Part shown: positions 23,141-33,169 of the stretch, one piece after another | How positions within the stretch are numbered: the first letter of the stretch is position 1 | How the letters are laid out: each line of letters begins with the position of its first letter | DNA from: Clarireedia homoeocarpa | Taxonomy: Eukaryota > Ascomycota > Leotiomycetes > Helotiales > Rutstroemiaceae | Length of the DNA: 64,000 nt | Assembly (NCBI GenBank): GCA_001465935.1 | Contig: LNKV01000027.1 | Coordinates: 310,001-374,000 of the forward strand | Direction of reading: 5' to 3' | Notes under the pieces: generated by a model | Seen by the model: the letters and a program-made list of their open reading frames with translations, nothing else | The model's database searches: none | What the model was told of the DNA's origin: nothing | Made by a program: the position numbers and the translations under genes

Positions 23141-24274
23141 ATGGTCAACACTAACATCATACCAGAGTACACTAGGGAAGATTGGAAAGAAGGAGAAGTT
23201 CCGTGCTTTGGTATAACTTTCTAACATATTCAATTTTTCTTACCATTTTATTGATACTGCGTGACCAGATACTCTATGGACCTCTTTAACCAATGCTTAC
23301 GCCGATGGTTAGTCCTTGTCCTGCCAAACAAATTTGCACAAACACTATTCTTGCATTTCAGCATGGGACACAATGAAGTTATACTCAGTCTGCTGACTTT
23401 GGATAGAGCACATCGATCCGAGTGCGTTATTTAACGACTATGCCAACCTCCCTGATGCTTTTCCGATCTACCAGACTTCACAGATTTCTGGTCTAGATTC
23501 CCAAGTCAGCCCATTTTTTCAGTGAGTCTTTTGCTCACAAGCCTTTTGCTGCTGAGTAACAGCATTAATGATTATTCAAAAGCTAATCAAGTCGCCATAC
23601 GAAGGTATGATCAACCAGGTTTAGGTCAATCTGCAGCTATAGTAGACCTCACTATGAGCGAGGCAGATGCTCCCGATGGCCTCGAAGAATTGACCAATGA
23701 ATCCTCACTCAACAACGACAGTCCACTGAAGTGTACCTTTCCCGCATGTCCTCGCCAGGAGCCGTTTCCGAACAGGTCTACTTTACAGTACGAGCTCTCC
23801 CCTCTTTCAGAATTAGATCAGGTTATTGACCTTTCACCCAGAAAACATATTGACCGACATACTCGGCCATTCACTTGCAATAACGAAGATTGCGCTCATC
23901 TAAAGTTTGCCGACAAGGGCGGTCTATCTCGTCATCAGCGTGAAGTCCATGGATCGATGACGTATTCTTGCCCAGTAACTACCTGCCGTAGACACAAAAG
24001 GGGCTTTCCTCGAAAGTGGAATCTTCAAGAACATCAGAGAAAACTTCATTCTACTTCCGCCCAATCATACAATAATGAACAGGATTCCGACGACGCTACA
24101 GCTCCTCAATTAGCTCAAAAACAGCACGACACTGCATTTGATGGTCACGAACTAAACCACCACGATACCGGCATGACTAGAGACGATAAGATAAAGGAGA
24201 TGATACGACATCTGCAACAGGAGAAGTCGAAGATAGAGATCAGAATTATGACACTGGAAGCGGTTTTGGGATAA
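23141..24274 (+). CDS. C2H2 zinc-finger protein with C-terminal coiled coil
   Basis: Five exons: 23141-23210, 23269-23307, 23407-23521, 23563-23787 and 23842-24274; 293 residues. The third exon start is set by the only acceptor that avoids an in-frame TGA. Three C2H2 fingers are visible from about residue 130: CTFPAC...HIDRH, CNNEDCAHLKF...HQREVH and CPVTTC...HQRKLH. An Asp/Gln-rich linker follows, then a heptad helix (KIKEMIRHLQQEKSKIEIRI) at the C-terminus. The N-terminal part (WKEGEVPCFDTLWTSL) is acidic. This layout fits a nuclear DNA-binding regulator. The fingers are spaced irregularly and interrupted by an intron, so the target cannot be predicted. Confidence 0.85.
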
Positions 24275-25380
24275 TAAAGGATAAGGCAATGTGATTAGCT
24301 TGTTACTCAGATTTCTCACTGGCCTCGGCAGCACTTGGAGCACTCGCGTGGAGGTTTCTGGTCTTAGATGGGTTTATGAAGAGACGGAGTTTCCTGTGGT
24401 CCCTTGAATTTCTGGTTTCTACTCATTTGGATAAAGACAAAGTCATGATAGCGAGCGGTACTTGTCTTCATCGCCGGTCGATTTATGGTCACAGAGGCGT
24501 TTATATATATAATGATATTTTAGCGAACTTTCAAGCTTAATGTCTCGAGGATTTCAAGGTGGAAACGCCTCCTATAAATACTGTTTTCAAGGACAGCATC
24601 GGTTTTAGCGTATGAGGGTCGAAAGGAATGTTAAGTTGTGCCAAATATAAAACATCAAAAGCTCGCTTTGAGATAGTGCAAGAGCCGACATTCGAGACCA
24701 TTTTTCGACATTAACCCGGATTTCTTCGTATTCAAACCTCAAGACATTGGATGACTTGTCATGTTGGAAAGCAATATCAATAAACTCTACCAAGACCGAT
24801 CTGAGGTGAAGTGACCTAGCCTCAAGAACTAAGACTCGGTCTTTCAAACTCCGTCTCCCGATATCTACCATGCACCTCTCCTGCTCTCCTCCTCCTGCTC
24901 TCCTCCATATGGAAATCCGTCGATGCATACGAGCACACCAACGATCTAAAACACAGTTCTGCATCCAAACCAAAGGGATACGTCGTACAGTAACCCCGCC
25001 ATGCTATGTTCCCCACCACAATAACCTTACACTTCAATAACCCGATAACTCCTCCACCACAATGACGCGCACAAACTCGCCCAACCAGTCGCATTCGACT
25101 TCCTCAACCACCGCATACCAAGTACTCGCAGTAGTAGTTCAATAAGCAGGTACAGTAGGTACAGTACAAGCCCAAGCACAGAAAATCACATGCGAAGCCA
25201 CCAGCACGGAGGTCCGTAGCTTTGATCCCTGTTCATCCATTTCATAGACAACTTAACTATAGAAGCCATAACTATTCATACATATAATCCCATCTAATCC
25301 TTTCCTCGAAACCAATTGACAATCACTGTTCATCCATCTACGATTCCCGAAACAGGAAAAAAGAGAACGAGCTTCAAAAA
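24275..25380. other. Intergenic
   Basis: No gene recognised. Open frames at 24605-24973 and 24822-25094 (minus) overlap each other and lack motifs. The right part is the A/C-rich leader of the Dabb gene. Confidence 0.5.
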
Positions 25381-25510
25381 ATGGCAGGAATCGTCCGCAT
25401 AACTATGTTTAAAGTGCCTACCGAGGAGTCACGCGAAGTTATGCTTAAGAACTACGAGGAGCTTTCCAAGACAGCTGTTAAGGTATTTCCCCTTCTTCTT
25501 CTCTTTTCCC

Positions 25511-25545
<35 letters not shown>

Positions 25546-25854
25546 TAACTCCCTCTCATCCCCCAAATGCCCGCTCCTCCCCCAAATATCAAAAATCCCT
25601 CCTCAATCTAACCACCCCCCTAGAACTCCACACCCTACATAACCTCCCTCTCAGTCGGCACCGCGATGCCGGACCCGCGCACCCAAGGCTACAACGTAGT
25701 TGCAAAGATGGAATTCGCGAATCTCGAAGACATGCAGTACTACGATTCCGAGTGCGAAGCGCATAAGAAGTTCAAGCAGGGGATCAAGGAGTTGGGGAAT
25801 GTGAGTCCTGCGGAGGTGTGCTGTGTTTATTTTGAGCCGAGGGTTGTGGCTTAG
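25381..25854 (+). CDS. Dabb (stress-responsive A/B barrel) domain protein
   Basis: Two exons, 25381-25482 and 25624-25854; 110 residues. It starts MAGIVRITMFKVPTEESREVML and continues YEELSKTAVK, then after the intron ITSLSVGTAMPDPRTQGYN and VAKMEFANLEDMQYYDSECEAHKKF (opening VAKMEFANLED). This is the dimeric alpha-beta barrel pattern: a first strand, a helix, a central strand with a conserved Asp/Tyr pair, and a final helix with H-K-F. Family members include plant HS1/SP1 and fungal aromatic cyclases; many have no known activity. The intron holds a (CT)n tract. Cytosolic, no signal peptide. Confidence 0.88.
25514..25541. repeat. (CT)n microsatellite inside an intron
   Basis: About 14 CT dinucleotides lie inside the only intron of the Dabb gene. 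A pyrimidine tract of this length could influence splicing and is likely length-variable. Confidence 0.9.
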
Positions 25855-26195
25855 GGTAGGAAATAAATAGGAAGGGAGAGGGGGGGAGGATGAGAATGTG
25901 ATTGGGACTCTGTTGTGTGGACTACGAAGTGTAGAAGAAAAGGAGTTGTAATTTCAGAGGATGAGACCTTGTATTTGGAACGGTTGAGAAGCCAGTAAAC
26001 TCATAATGAAGCTCAATTGGTGTGACGGATGTGTTAAACTTCAGATTCATTACTACTCTCATGCTAGCATGAATCCTTTGAGTCATCTAGCTATGAGGTA
26101 GTTTAAATCTTTGCTCCAACACTACTATTACCCCTATCTTCCCTCAGCGAATATTCCTCAAGACCACCCATCACGTAAAAGATGATAGAAAACTC
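25855..26195. other. Convergent 3' region
   Basis: Untranslated space between the convergent Dabb and dienelactone-hydrolase genes. Nothing further recognised. Confidence 0.6.
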
Positions 26196-27232
26196 CTACT
26201 TTAAATATTTGCTAAAGAACTCGACAAGAGTCTTATAACCCCTCTCGTACTCGCTCTTAACCCTCTCATTTTCAAGATCCGATCGTGCTGCCATCCAGCT
26301 GTTTGTATCATATTGTCAGCGTATTATTTCCTAACCACATAAAGAAATGAAAAGACTCTCAGAGAATTACACACCCATGAATCTGATCAGAGAAAGTCTC
26401 AACATGTTTCTCTGCCGTGAGATTCTCCTCAAATTTCTTCACATCCTCCGGAGCTTCGTCTTTCGACGCCAACAAACACAACGGGATCTTGATCTTCTCC
26501 GCATCTTTCGGGTCCACCATAGCAGGATGGCATTCAGCTGCTGCAGAGAAAATGGTCGAAGAGTCGGACGTAGTGAGTGAGACGATCTTGCCGCCCCAAC
26601 AGTACTATATTTAACGCCATTAGCATCCTTTAATACCTAAATACAATCGGTCACAAGAACGAAACCATACTTACACCAAGAATACCCCAAGTCTTAATCC
26701 CACTATACTTCTCCCCAATCGCCTTCACCAAGTCCGGAACTTTAGCAGCGTTCTTCGGCGGCGCAGCAATGCCACCGAAGAAGTCTCCGAGCTTCTTCTG
26801 CTGGTCTTCAGTTTGTGGTGGCCACCATGAGATATCAGCTGGTTTGCCCTCGAAGAAGTCCGGAACAAAGACCAGGTATTTTTGGTGGTCGTCGGAGGTC
26901 GAGAGGATGTCTGCTCCTTGGAGGGTTTGTGGGAAGTAGCCGAAGATGTCGTAAATTACAAAAATGGCTTTCGTTGCGTCGGAGGGGCCTGTGACGTCTG
27001 CGGGGTAGGGGAGGTTAGTATGCCGTGAAGACTAGGATAGAGGAAAGAAAGGTGGATTGTTTGAGTATGAAGTGAATCTTGAATGGAAGAATCTGATGTA
27101 AGATTAGCTACGGGCATACTTACAAGTCTTGAGACCACCAATTGTCTCATATTTCCCCTTCTGTTGATAATCCTTGGCAACAACTGGGGGAATGTTGCAG
27201 CAAGCAGCGCTGTGTCCGTGTTGAGCTTCCAT
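26196..27232 (-). CDS. Dienelactone hydrolase family protein
   Basis: Four exons: 27232-27124, 26997-26675, 26604-26375 and 26298-26196; 254 residues. The alpha/beta-hydrolase triad is in place: nucleophile Cys in WGILGYCWGGK (about residue 146, a G-x-C-x-G-G elbow), Asp in ASKDE (about 193) and His in QIHGW (about 220). AIFVIYDIFGYFPQT and YLVFVPDFFEG are typical family blocks. Dienelactone hydrolases open lactone rings in aromatic breakdown, though fungal paralogues act on varied esters. The N-terminus HSAACCNIPPV is common to fungal members. No signal peptide, so cytosolic. The next gene on the left is convergent. Confidence 0.93.
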
Positions 27233-28077
27233 TTTGTATGGTTTTGGAAATGAAAATCGATTGATTGAAGAGATTGAGGAACGAAGAATGTGCCTCCGGA
27301 AACCCCGGAAAATAGCTTGTTTTTGTAGGATACTGGTAGAATGTTCTGCTAGAGCCACGGCTCGCACGATTACACAAAGATCGGTAAACTGCGGGGCAGC
27401 AACCATCGACGGCAGTGTTGACGTCTAGACTGTGATAGGAAGCTCGTTGAGCTTCGTTATCTTCACGTGATAGTCATCTGTTTACTTCGATATAACTTTA
27501 CTATTGGCTTGTGGTCATACAATTATAGAAGATAGTTCAAGGGCATCATCAGAGGAAATGGCCCAGTATCTCTTCAGATCTCACCCCCAATGCTTGGTTG
27601 TATCACACCATTGCTATAGTGGAGGATGTTACAGTTGGTCCAAGATAGCCTTGTAAATACACGACAACTCGCAACATAAAGTATCCCGAGCAGATCACTT
27701 GAAACACAGGAAGTGAAGGCGTTCGTAGAAGAGTTTCATGCCGATTTTTGCCATGGATGATCAGATAGATATCCCTCTAAGTACAATCTTTGCAAGGACA
27801 ACTTTCCACGAGTCCCCGATCACATGTCAAAATCCCAGCCAAATCTAAAGCGCATACATAATTGACTCTGCCAGAACGCCGTGAATGAATACCCATATCA
27901 TCAAATGATTGAAACTCGAATAAACTGGGGAAGAAATACGCCCAATAAGAAAGTATGGAATATTCGCAGCTACAAGTGGGTGGAGGTTTTTGGGCGTCCA
28001 TGATGGGTGGTTCTCAAAAGAGCCAAAATATTCCCACAAGCCCGATATTCATAATTATGAGCCCAAAAATCTTGAGC
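27233..28077. other. Intergenic
   Basis: Upstream of the hydrolase and downstream of the SH3 gene. Short frames at 27777-28039 (minus) have no motif. Nothing else seen. Confidence 0.55.
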
Positions 28078-28892
28078 TTAGAAGATTGAGTTGACAATAT
28101 TTCCACCAATTGTCGCTCCAGCTCCGAAAATAGCAGCATTACCCAGCTTCTTTCCGAACTTCTTTCCCATCTCGGCACCCTTTCCAGGCTTGGTTTCAGT
28201 AGGTTGTTCAGCAATTTGCATAGGAGGAACAGCACTGTTGTAAGGGTCACTTGGTCCAGGTGGTGGTGGGTTTTGTTGGGGAGCACCATAGTAGTTGGTT
28301 TTCTCATTTCCATAAGCACCATAGCTGCTCGGCGGTGGGGGGGCATGCTTTTGAACGTAGTTGGTTGGGAAAACACCCTCCTTGCCAGTGCGCAAATTCT
28401 TGCCTAACCACCAATCATCATTCATGTATTCGTAGATCGCAATAGTATCTCCAACTTCGAAGTTGCAGTCTTCAGGTTCGGTGTAGCGGTATAGAGCAGT
28501 TGCGCGAGCAATCTCTGGTCGGGCAGGAGGTTGCGAGGGTCCGCGAGGTGGGAGATTCGGGGTAGAGTTTTGGTATGCAGGTGGGGGGTTGTCGCTGACG
28601 TTCATCTGAGAGAATGCCGCAGTCGGTGGAGCTGGTACCACAGCGTTGGCGCGGGGAGCTGGAGATGCAGCATCTTTAAGGCCGGATTCGGTAGGAAGAC
28701 TGCTCATCATGAGCTCATATGCTTCGTCAGTAATCATTCCATCCTCAAGAAGGTTCTCCAATTCCTGCACCGTATTAGCATATACTTTTTTGGAGATTGG
28801 TAGCCTCTCTTTCTTACGTTCTTGATATTTCGAATAGATCGGTTGGCCTTCATGATCTGTTGGCGACGCTCGGGGGGGATTTGGGTAGACAT
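28078..28892 (-). CDS. SH3 protein related to yeast Lsb1/Pin3
   Basis: Two exons, 28892-28818 and 28764-28078; 253 residues from the ATG at 28892. An N-terminal helix (RRQQIMKANRSIRNIKNELENLLEDGMITDEAYELMMSSLP; core NRSIRNIKN) matches the start of yeast Lsb1/Pin3. A Pro-rich linker follows, then an SH3 domain (about residues 110-165) with ARATALYRY, DDWWLGKN and GVFPTNYV (the ALYDY, WW and P-x-N-Y motifs). The tail is Pro-rich and ends KKFGKKLGNAAIFGAGATIGG. Yeast homologues bind the WASP protein Las17 and act in actin patches and endocytosis. The frame stays open upstream of this ATG for 423 codons, so a longer product is possible (see the next entry). Confidence 0.88.
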
Positions 28893-30161
28893 GGCTTTAT
28901 TCTCGAAGTACGCGTACTCTTTGTCAGTACAATCGGTACAATTATTGTGATTTGAACAGCTTGTCCTGTTGCTTGCTTCGACCAGTTGATCTATCTGCGC
29001 TCTCTCGTAATCGAAGAAATAAAGGACGCCGCGTGTAGGAGGAGGCAGTTGTGGTGGATGAGATCGTTTTAGGATTGTAGGACTAGAAGGAATTTGATAA
29101 AGTTGTGGTCGGTAGGGTGGACTCTTTAGTGCCTCGGGTGTAAACCCACTATTTTCGTTGGTATCGTATTCGCCTTTGCTTGGTGTCTGGAACCTGAAAA
29201 TTCTCGAATGAGCCGTGAGACCCGATTTTGATCCGCGAGTCGGTGTGTAGATCAACGAGGGAGTGGGAGAGGGTGACTGGGACTGGGACTGTGACTGGGA
29301 CTGGGACTGGGACTGGGACTGTGACTGGGACTGGGACTGTGACTGGGACGGTGACTGTGAATGGATGCTATTGATGTTCACCTTGAGCGGCGGTGCACTG
29401 AATGCACGATAGGCGGAAGATGTTCTGAAGCCCGATGTTGATGCCGAAGCGCTGCGTGCACTTGCTGGTGTGGTATGGTGAGCCGAACTTGCACGACTGG
29501 AGCTTTGGTACAGCGAATCCGCTTGTCCACGGTAGTTTTCCTCAAGAAGTTCGTCGATGAGGTCGATGGTCGACTGCTCTGAACCTGGAGTGACAGGTTC
29601 GAAGTTTTGCGAAGCAACAGGTGTTTGGAATCGCGATGGGAACTGCGAGTGTTCTGGTAGTTCTAGTGGAGAAGGGGAAGCAGAGGGTGGCTGAGCTCTT
29701 GGCGACAAGCCCAACGCAACTTCCACTGCCATTCCTACTGGCGCATCATTACGACGCGCGGATCCTTGCGACTGTAGAACTCGCCGGCCTTTGTGATCGT
29801 AGAAATTAATTCCTAACCCTTTCGCTTCTTCTCTTTCGTCTCCTCCTTCTGCGCCTGTAGTTCTTCCGCCGCCACTACCACTGCCACTTCCTCCAGATCG
29901 TTGAACGGCAGTATCGATCTCTTCATGTCTGCCGGATGTATCAACCTCGAGCCTTTTCGGGGTGCCCATACTGGCACGTTTATGCGACTTAAGTAAAGAT
30001 GCTGTTCTGTTGTTGTCGGCATGATACTTGCCGGTGGAGGAGCGTCTTAGAGTTATTTCAGCAACTTCCGTTCGACTTTGCCTGGGTAATTCACTGGAAA
30101 GTCTTATATTCTCAATCAACGACGCTCGGATTTTGGAAGGCGACAGCACAGGTGAAAGCAT
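28893..30161 (-). CDS. Long in-frame upstream reading frame of the SH3 gene (Ser/Pro-rich, disordered)
   Basis: From ATG 30161 the frame runs 423 codons without a stop and joins the SH3 ATG at 28892 in the same phase. Read as one gene the product would be 676 residues. The region is rich in Ser, Pro, Gln and Thr and includes GSGSGSGGGR, a long run of Ser-Gln pairs, and less repetitive parts (GLGINFYDHKGRRVLQ, STIDLIDELLEENYRGQADS, GVLYFFDYERAQIDQLVEAS). The non-repetitive stretches suggest true coding. Alternatives: an N-terminal extension made from a distal promoter, or a separate gene whose end is spliced elsewhere. I see no known domain. Confidence 0.6.
29276..29357. repeat. GACTGG/GACTGT hexamer repeat encoding Ser-Gln
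   Basis: Around fourteen GACTGKGACTGG-type hexamers on the plus strand read as repeated Ser-Gln codons in the minus-strand frame. A coding microsatellite that can change length without shifting the frame. Confidence 0.9.
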
Positions 30162-30690
30162 TTTGATGGCTTTTCAACAGAGATTGACCGAGATCCACGG
30201 TAAGACGACCGAAAAAGAAGAAAAGAAGATGGGATGACAGTAGGAAGCGGTGGAATTGAGATTGAAAGTGAATATCTTCAGGTTCAGGGGAAAACCTTCA
30301 CGGTCAATTCACTACCACGTTCACGCTTTGGAATCAGCACGTTTTTCATCCTCCCGTCGATCAATTAGATGAAGAAGTTAGAGATGGGAGTACATGGAAG
30401 GGGCGACTTTGCAGGCCCCTTGCCATATTTGGGATTTCAAAGACCAAAATCGAGAACTGGAAATCAGAAAAGCCCAAATCAAAAATTGGGAAGAAGACTC
30501 GAATATCTTATCTTTACTTCTGGTAAAGATCTTTATCGTATTCCCGGTTCAGATGTTTTCTTTCTTGATTTTCTCATGCTATCAACTTCTACTTGAATGA
30601 TTATAGCTGACGACAACCGCTCTTCTTCAGAAGTCTGCTTCCGATGGCCCAGAGTCCAAGAACGATCGGGGACGACGTGCTCTACATACA

Positions 30691-30744
30691 GTACGGACAC
30701 GCCTCGTGTTCTTGGAAGTACGGACACGCCTCGTGTTCTTGGAA
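30691..30744. repeat. 27-bp perfect tandem pair
   Basis: GTACGGACACGCCTCGTGTT plus CTTGGAA occurs twice in a row, identical over 27 bases. Perfect identity suggests a recent duplication. Confidence 0.92.
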
Positions 30745-33073
30745 CTACGTCCCTAAGTAAATGGGAGGAGATCACGTTATCCACAGTTGTCAGCCTGTTT
30801 ATCAAAAGATTGCAGGATGAGGAGTTTAGAAGGGCAAAAAGCCACTATATAGGTTTGAAAGCTCAATTCCAACTCTGACACAGAGATGCTTTTACTTGGC
30901 GTTCGATTACTGTACAGTGCAGAAATACCAGGCCGAGGACACCACCGATGGGAATTGAGCGATAAATTAACAGTGTCTCACGTTGATTAGAACATTCTTT
31001 TGGAAAAAGCAATCAGCTACGGAATATTATCACGAACCTGCACTTTCTCTTTTTTCTGCACTGGAGAGTGTTTTTCTGGTCGCCCTCTGTGTGTAGTGCG
31101 GGGTAACGTGGGCTCAAAATTGTTTGCGTCCATCCATACCCCTCTTACTTCCTAGCCCAAAGAACCACCAAAGACACGAGCCGTCATGGATTTTACAAGA
31201 TAGGGCACAGCACATTGAAGCCAACTTACTGGATTGGTTCCGGCTAGCTGAAATCACGGAGCCTACTCTTTCGCGGGTGGGAGGGGCTTGCACCAAGCTT
31301 CTAAGCAATAGCTCGGCGCAATAAATGACGATTTCGAATAGACAGTGCGTCCACGTCAGCATATCACGTCAACAACTACCTGTATCAGAGCTCTTGACTG
31401 ATTCGCGTGGATACTGACCAACAAGCCCTAACATAGAAGAATCCCACCCAGAAGGAGCTATCTGGTCGAAAGTTCCTGGATATAATCTCAAAGAGGTACG
31501 CTGACCAACAGGACACAAACTCGACTATCAGTGTGCTAAATCTCCTGGGACAAAGATCAGAACCAAAGCCCTTGCTGGACAAAAGGCGATCTGGGCACGA
31601 TTAAGAGCAATAGCACATGCAAAGGATAACTTGGAAATATTTGCAAAGTCATGCCAAGCTCGGTGAAGGAACGACTTTTGGCAGACCAAAGCTGCGGCGA
31701 CGCGGTACGGTACCTTTCTCCGCCTCGGCCCCTTACTATATCGTGCACCGTTGACGTCAATGTGCCTTGATATCCCTCCGAAATTCGTTGATCCGGCTTC
31801 TCTTGCGTTTTAGTTTACCTATGCTCAGGTACACCACCTGCGATAACGAACTAGTTCCGAGAGTAGTCCATATTTCTGGAAATCTGGTTCACGCCCCGCT
31901 TCTATCTCGATAAGACACGAGTGTGGTCCGCCATGAATTTAACGTGAATCACTGTGAGTTTCTCTGCATTTCTTACGAAGCAAACAATCTACGTATGTCA
32001 TAATAGGGATCTGATTATTGCTGCTGGCACGTGAAAAGTAACGAACAAGATCGAGTGCCTTGTCCGTTCCCCGTCATCGAATTTTTTGTTGAACTTTCCA
32101 AAAGTCCAACTTCATATTTCCTGCCAATGATAGTAATGGTAAGGTTTATTTACAAACAAAAACGTAGTTTTGTGCCCGTCAGTATGAACTTTTTCAACTA
32201 GCTGTCTGTGCGACCTCTAGAACTTATAGATAACCAAAAGTAGACGACGCTGGCTGCGCCGGGTGAGTGTCTGGCCTACAAAAGAACAAGCCTAATGAAT
32301 AATAGCTGCCGTCCTCTTCTCTGAGCTCGGTTTTTCTGCAGAGACTCAATCTACTGGGACTTGACGCTTGAGGTTGAAAGATATTGCCCTTCTGGCATAC
32401 CTAGCATTCACAAGCCGGATCCCGGCCCCTTAGAATCCGTTCCTGATTGTGGTAATGTCTGTCAACACGATTCAGGAACGCACAACGACGAGCCCGGCCA
32501 TAAGGCATGTGCAGAGATATGGCTACAAACATCAGTGCCCCTGAAATTCTCACAACTCATCCTAGTTTGTCATTATTTTTAACATCTATACGAAATCGCC
32601 CGATTGAGTTTATGCATATTTGGACATTTTCAACAGAAAGAAGAGGATGTCGTAATGACTTAGAACTAATAACTAAGAGTTTTCCGTTTTCCTTTCCTAA
32701 ACGGGTTGTTTTGAAGAACTGTGTCTGTGGTATGGGGCTAACTTCGACCAGTTCAGCGAGTCTCCACTGTTGCTATCAAGTGTAAGAAATAGAAACTCCA
32801 TAGGTCTTTGCAAGTGCGTTGAATCTTCATTCTACAAGCATATCATCGTGCAGAAAATGATGCAGGACTGTAGCCATAAGCCGCTTTCGCGGACAAATTC
32901 GACGGTGAACTAGAGTTCACTTTTCACTAAGTGGATCTATTCCAAAGCTGTGCCCTTGGACATCTCTACATCACGTAAAGTAGTTCTCAGTAAGTTGAAA
33001 TGTTCGCCGATGGTAGTTTGGATTAATTGTCGTGCTACAATTTGCTCTTAGGATAGATCCCCATGCATTCATC

Positions 33074-33080
33074 TATAAGA
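33074..33080 (+). promoter_or_regulatory. Candidate TATA box of the wall-protein gene
   Basis: TATAAGA lies 96 bases upstream of the ATG at 33170, followed by a C/T-rich leader. Position and context fit a fungal core promoter; no other support. Confidence 0.4.
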
Positions 33081-33169
33081 AGAAGCTCCCCTCCCATCAC
33101 TCATATCCTTATCCAGAGCACTTACTCTTTCTCGTTGCTACACACCACCCAACTCATGCCATATCATTC

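Larger units (their letters stand above)
30162..33169. other. 3-kb region without a recognised gene
   Basis: Left end is the promoter of the SH3 locus, right end that of the wall protein. Frames such as 31124-31324, 32361-32582 and 31385-31582 lack motifs. A 27-base tandem pair lies at 30691-30744. TATAAGA at about 33074 is a candidate TATA box 96 bases before the wall-protein ATG. Confidence 0.5.

Noticed and set aside
23308..23406. Exon starting CATGGGACACAATG in the zinc-finger gene
   Set aside because: It brings an in-frame TGA; using the later TAG acceptor at 23406 keeps the frame open.
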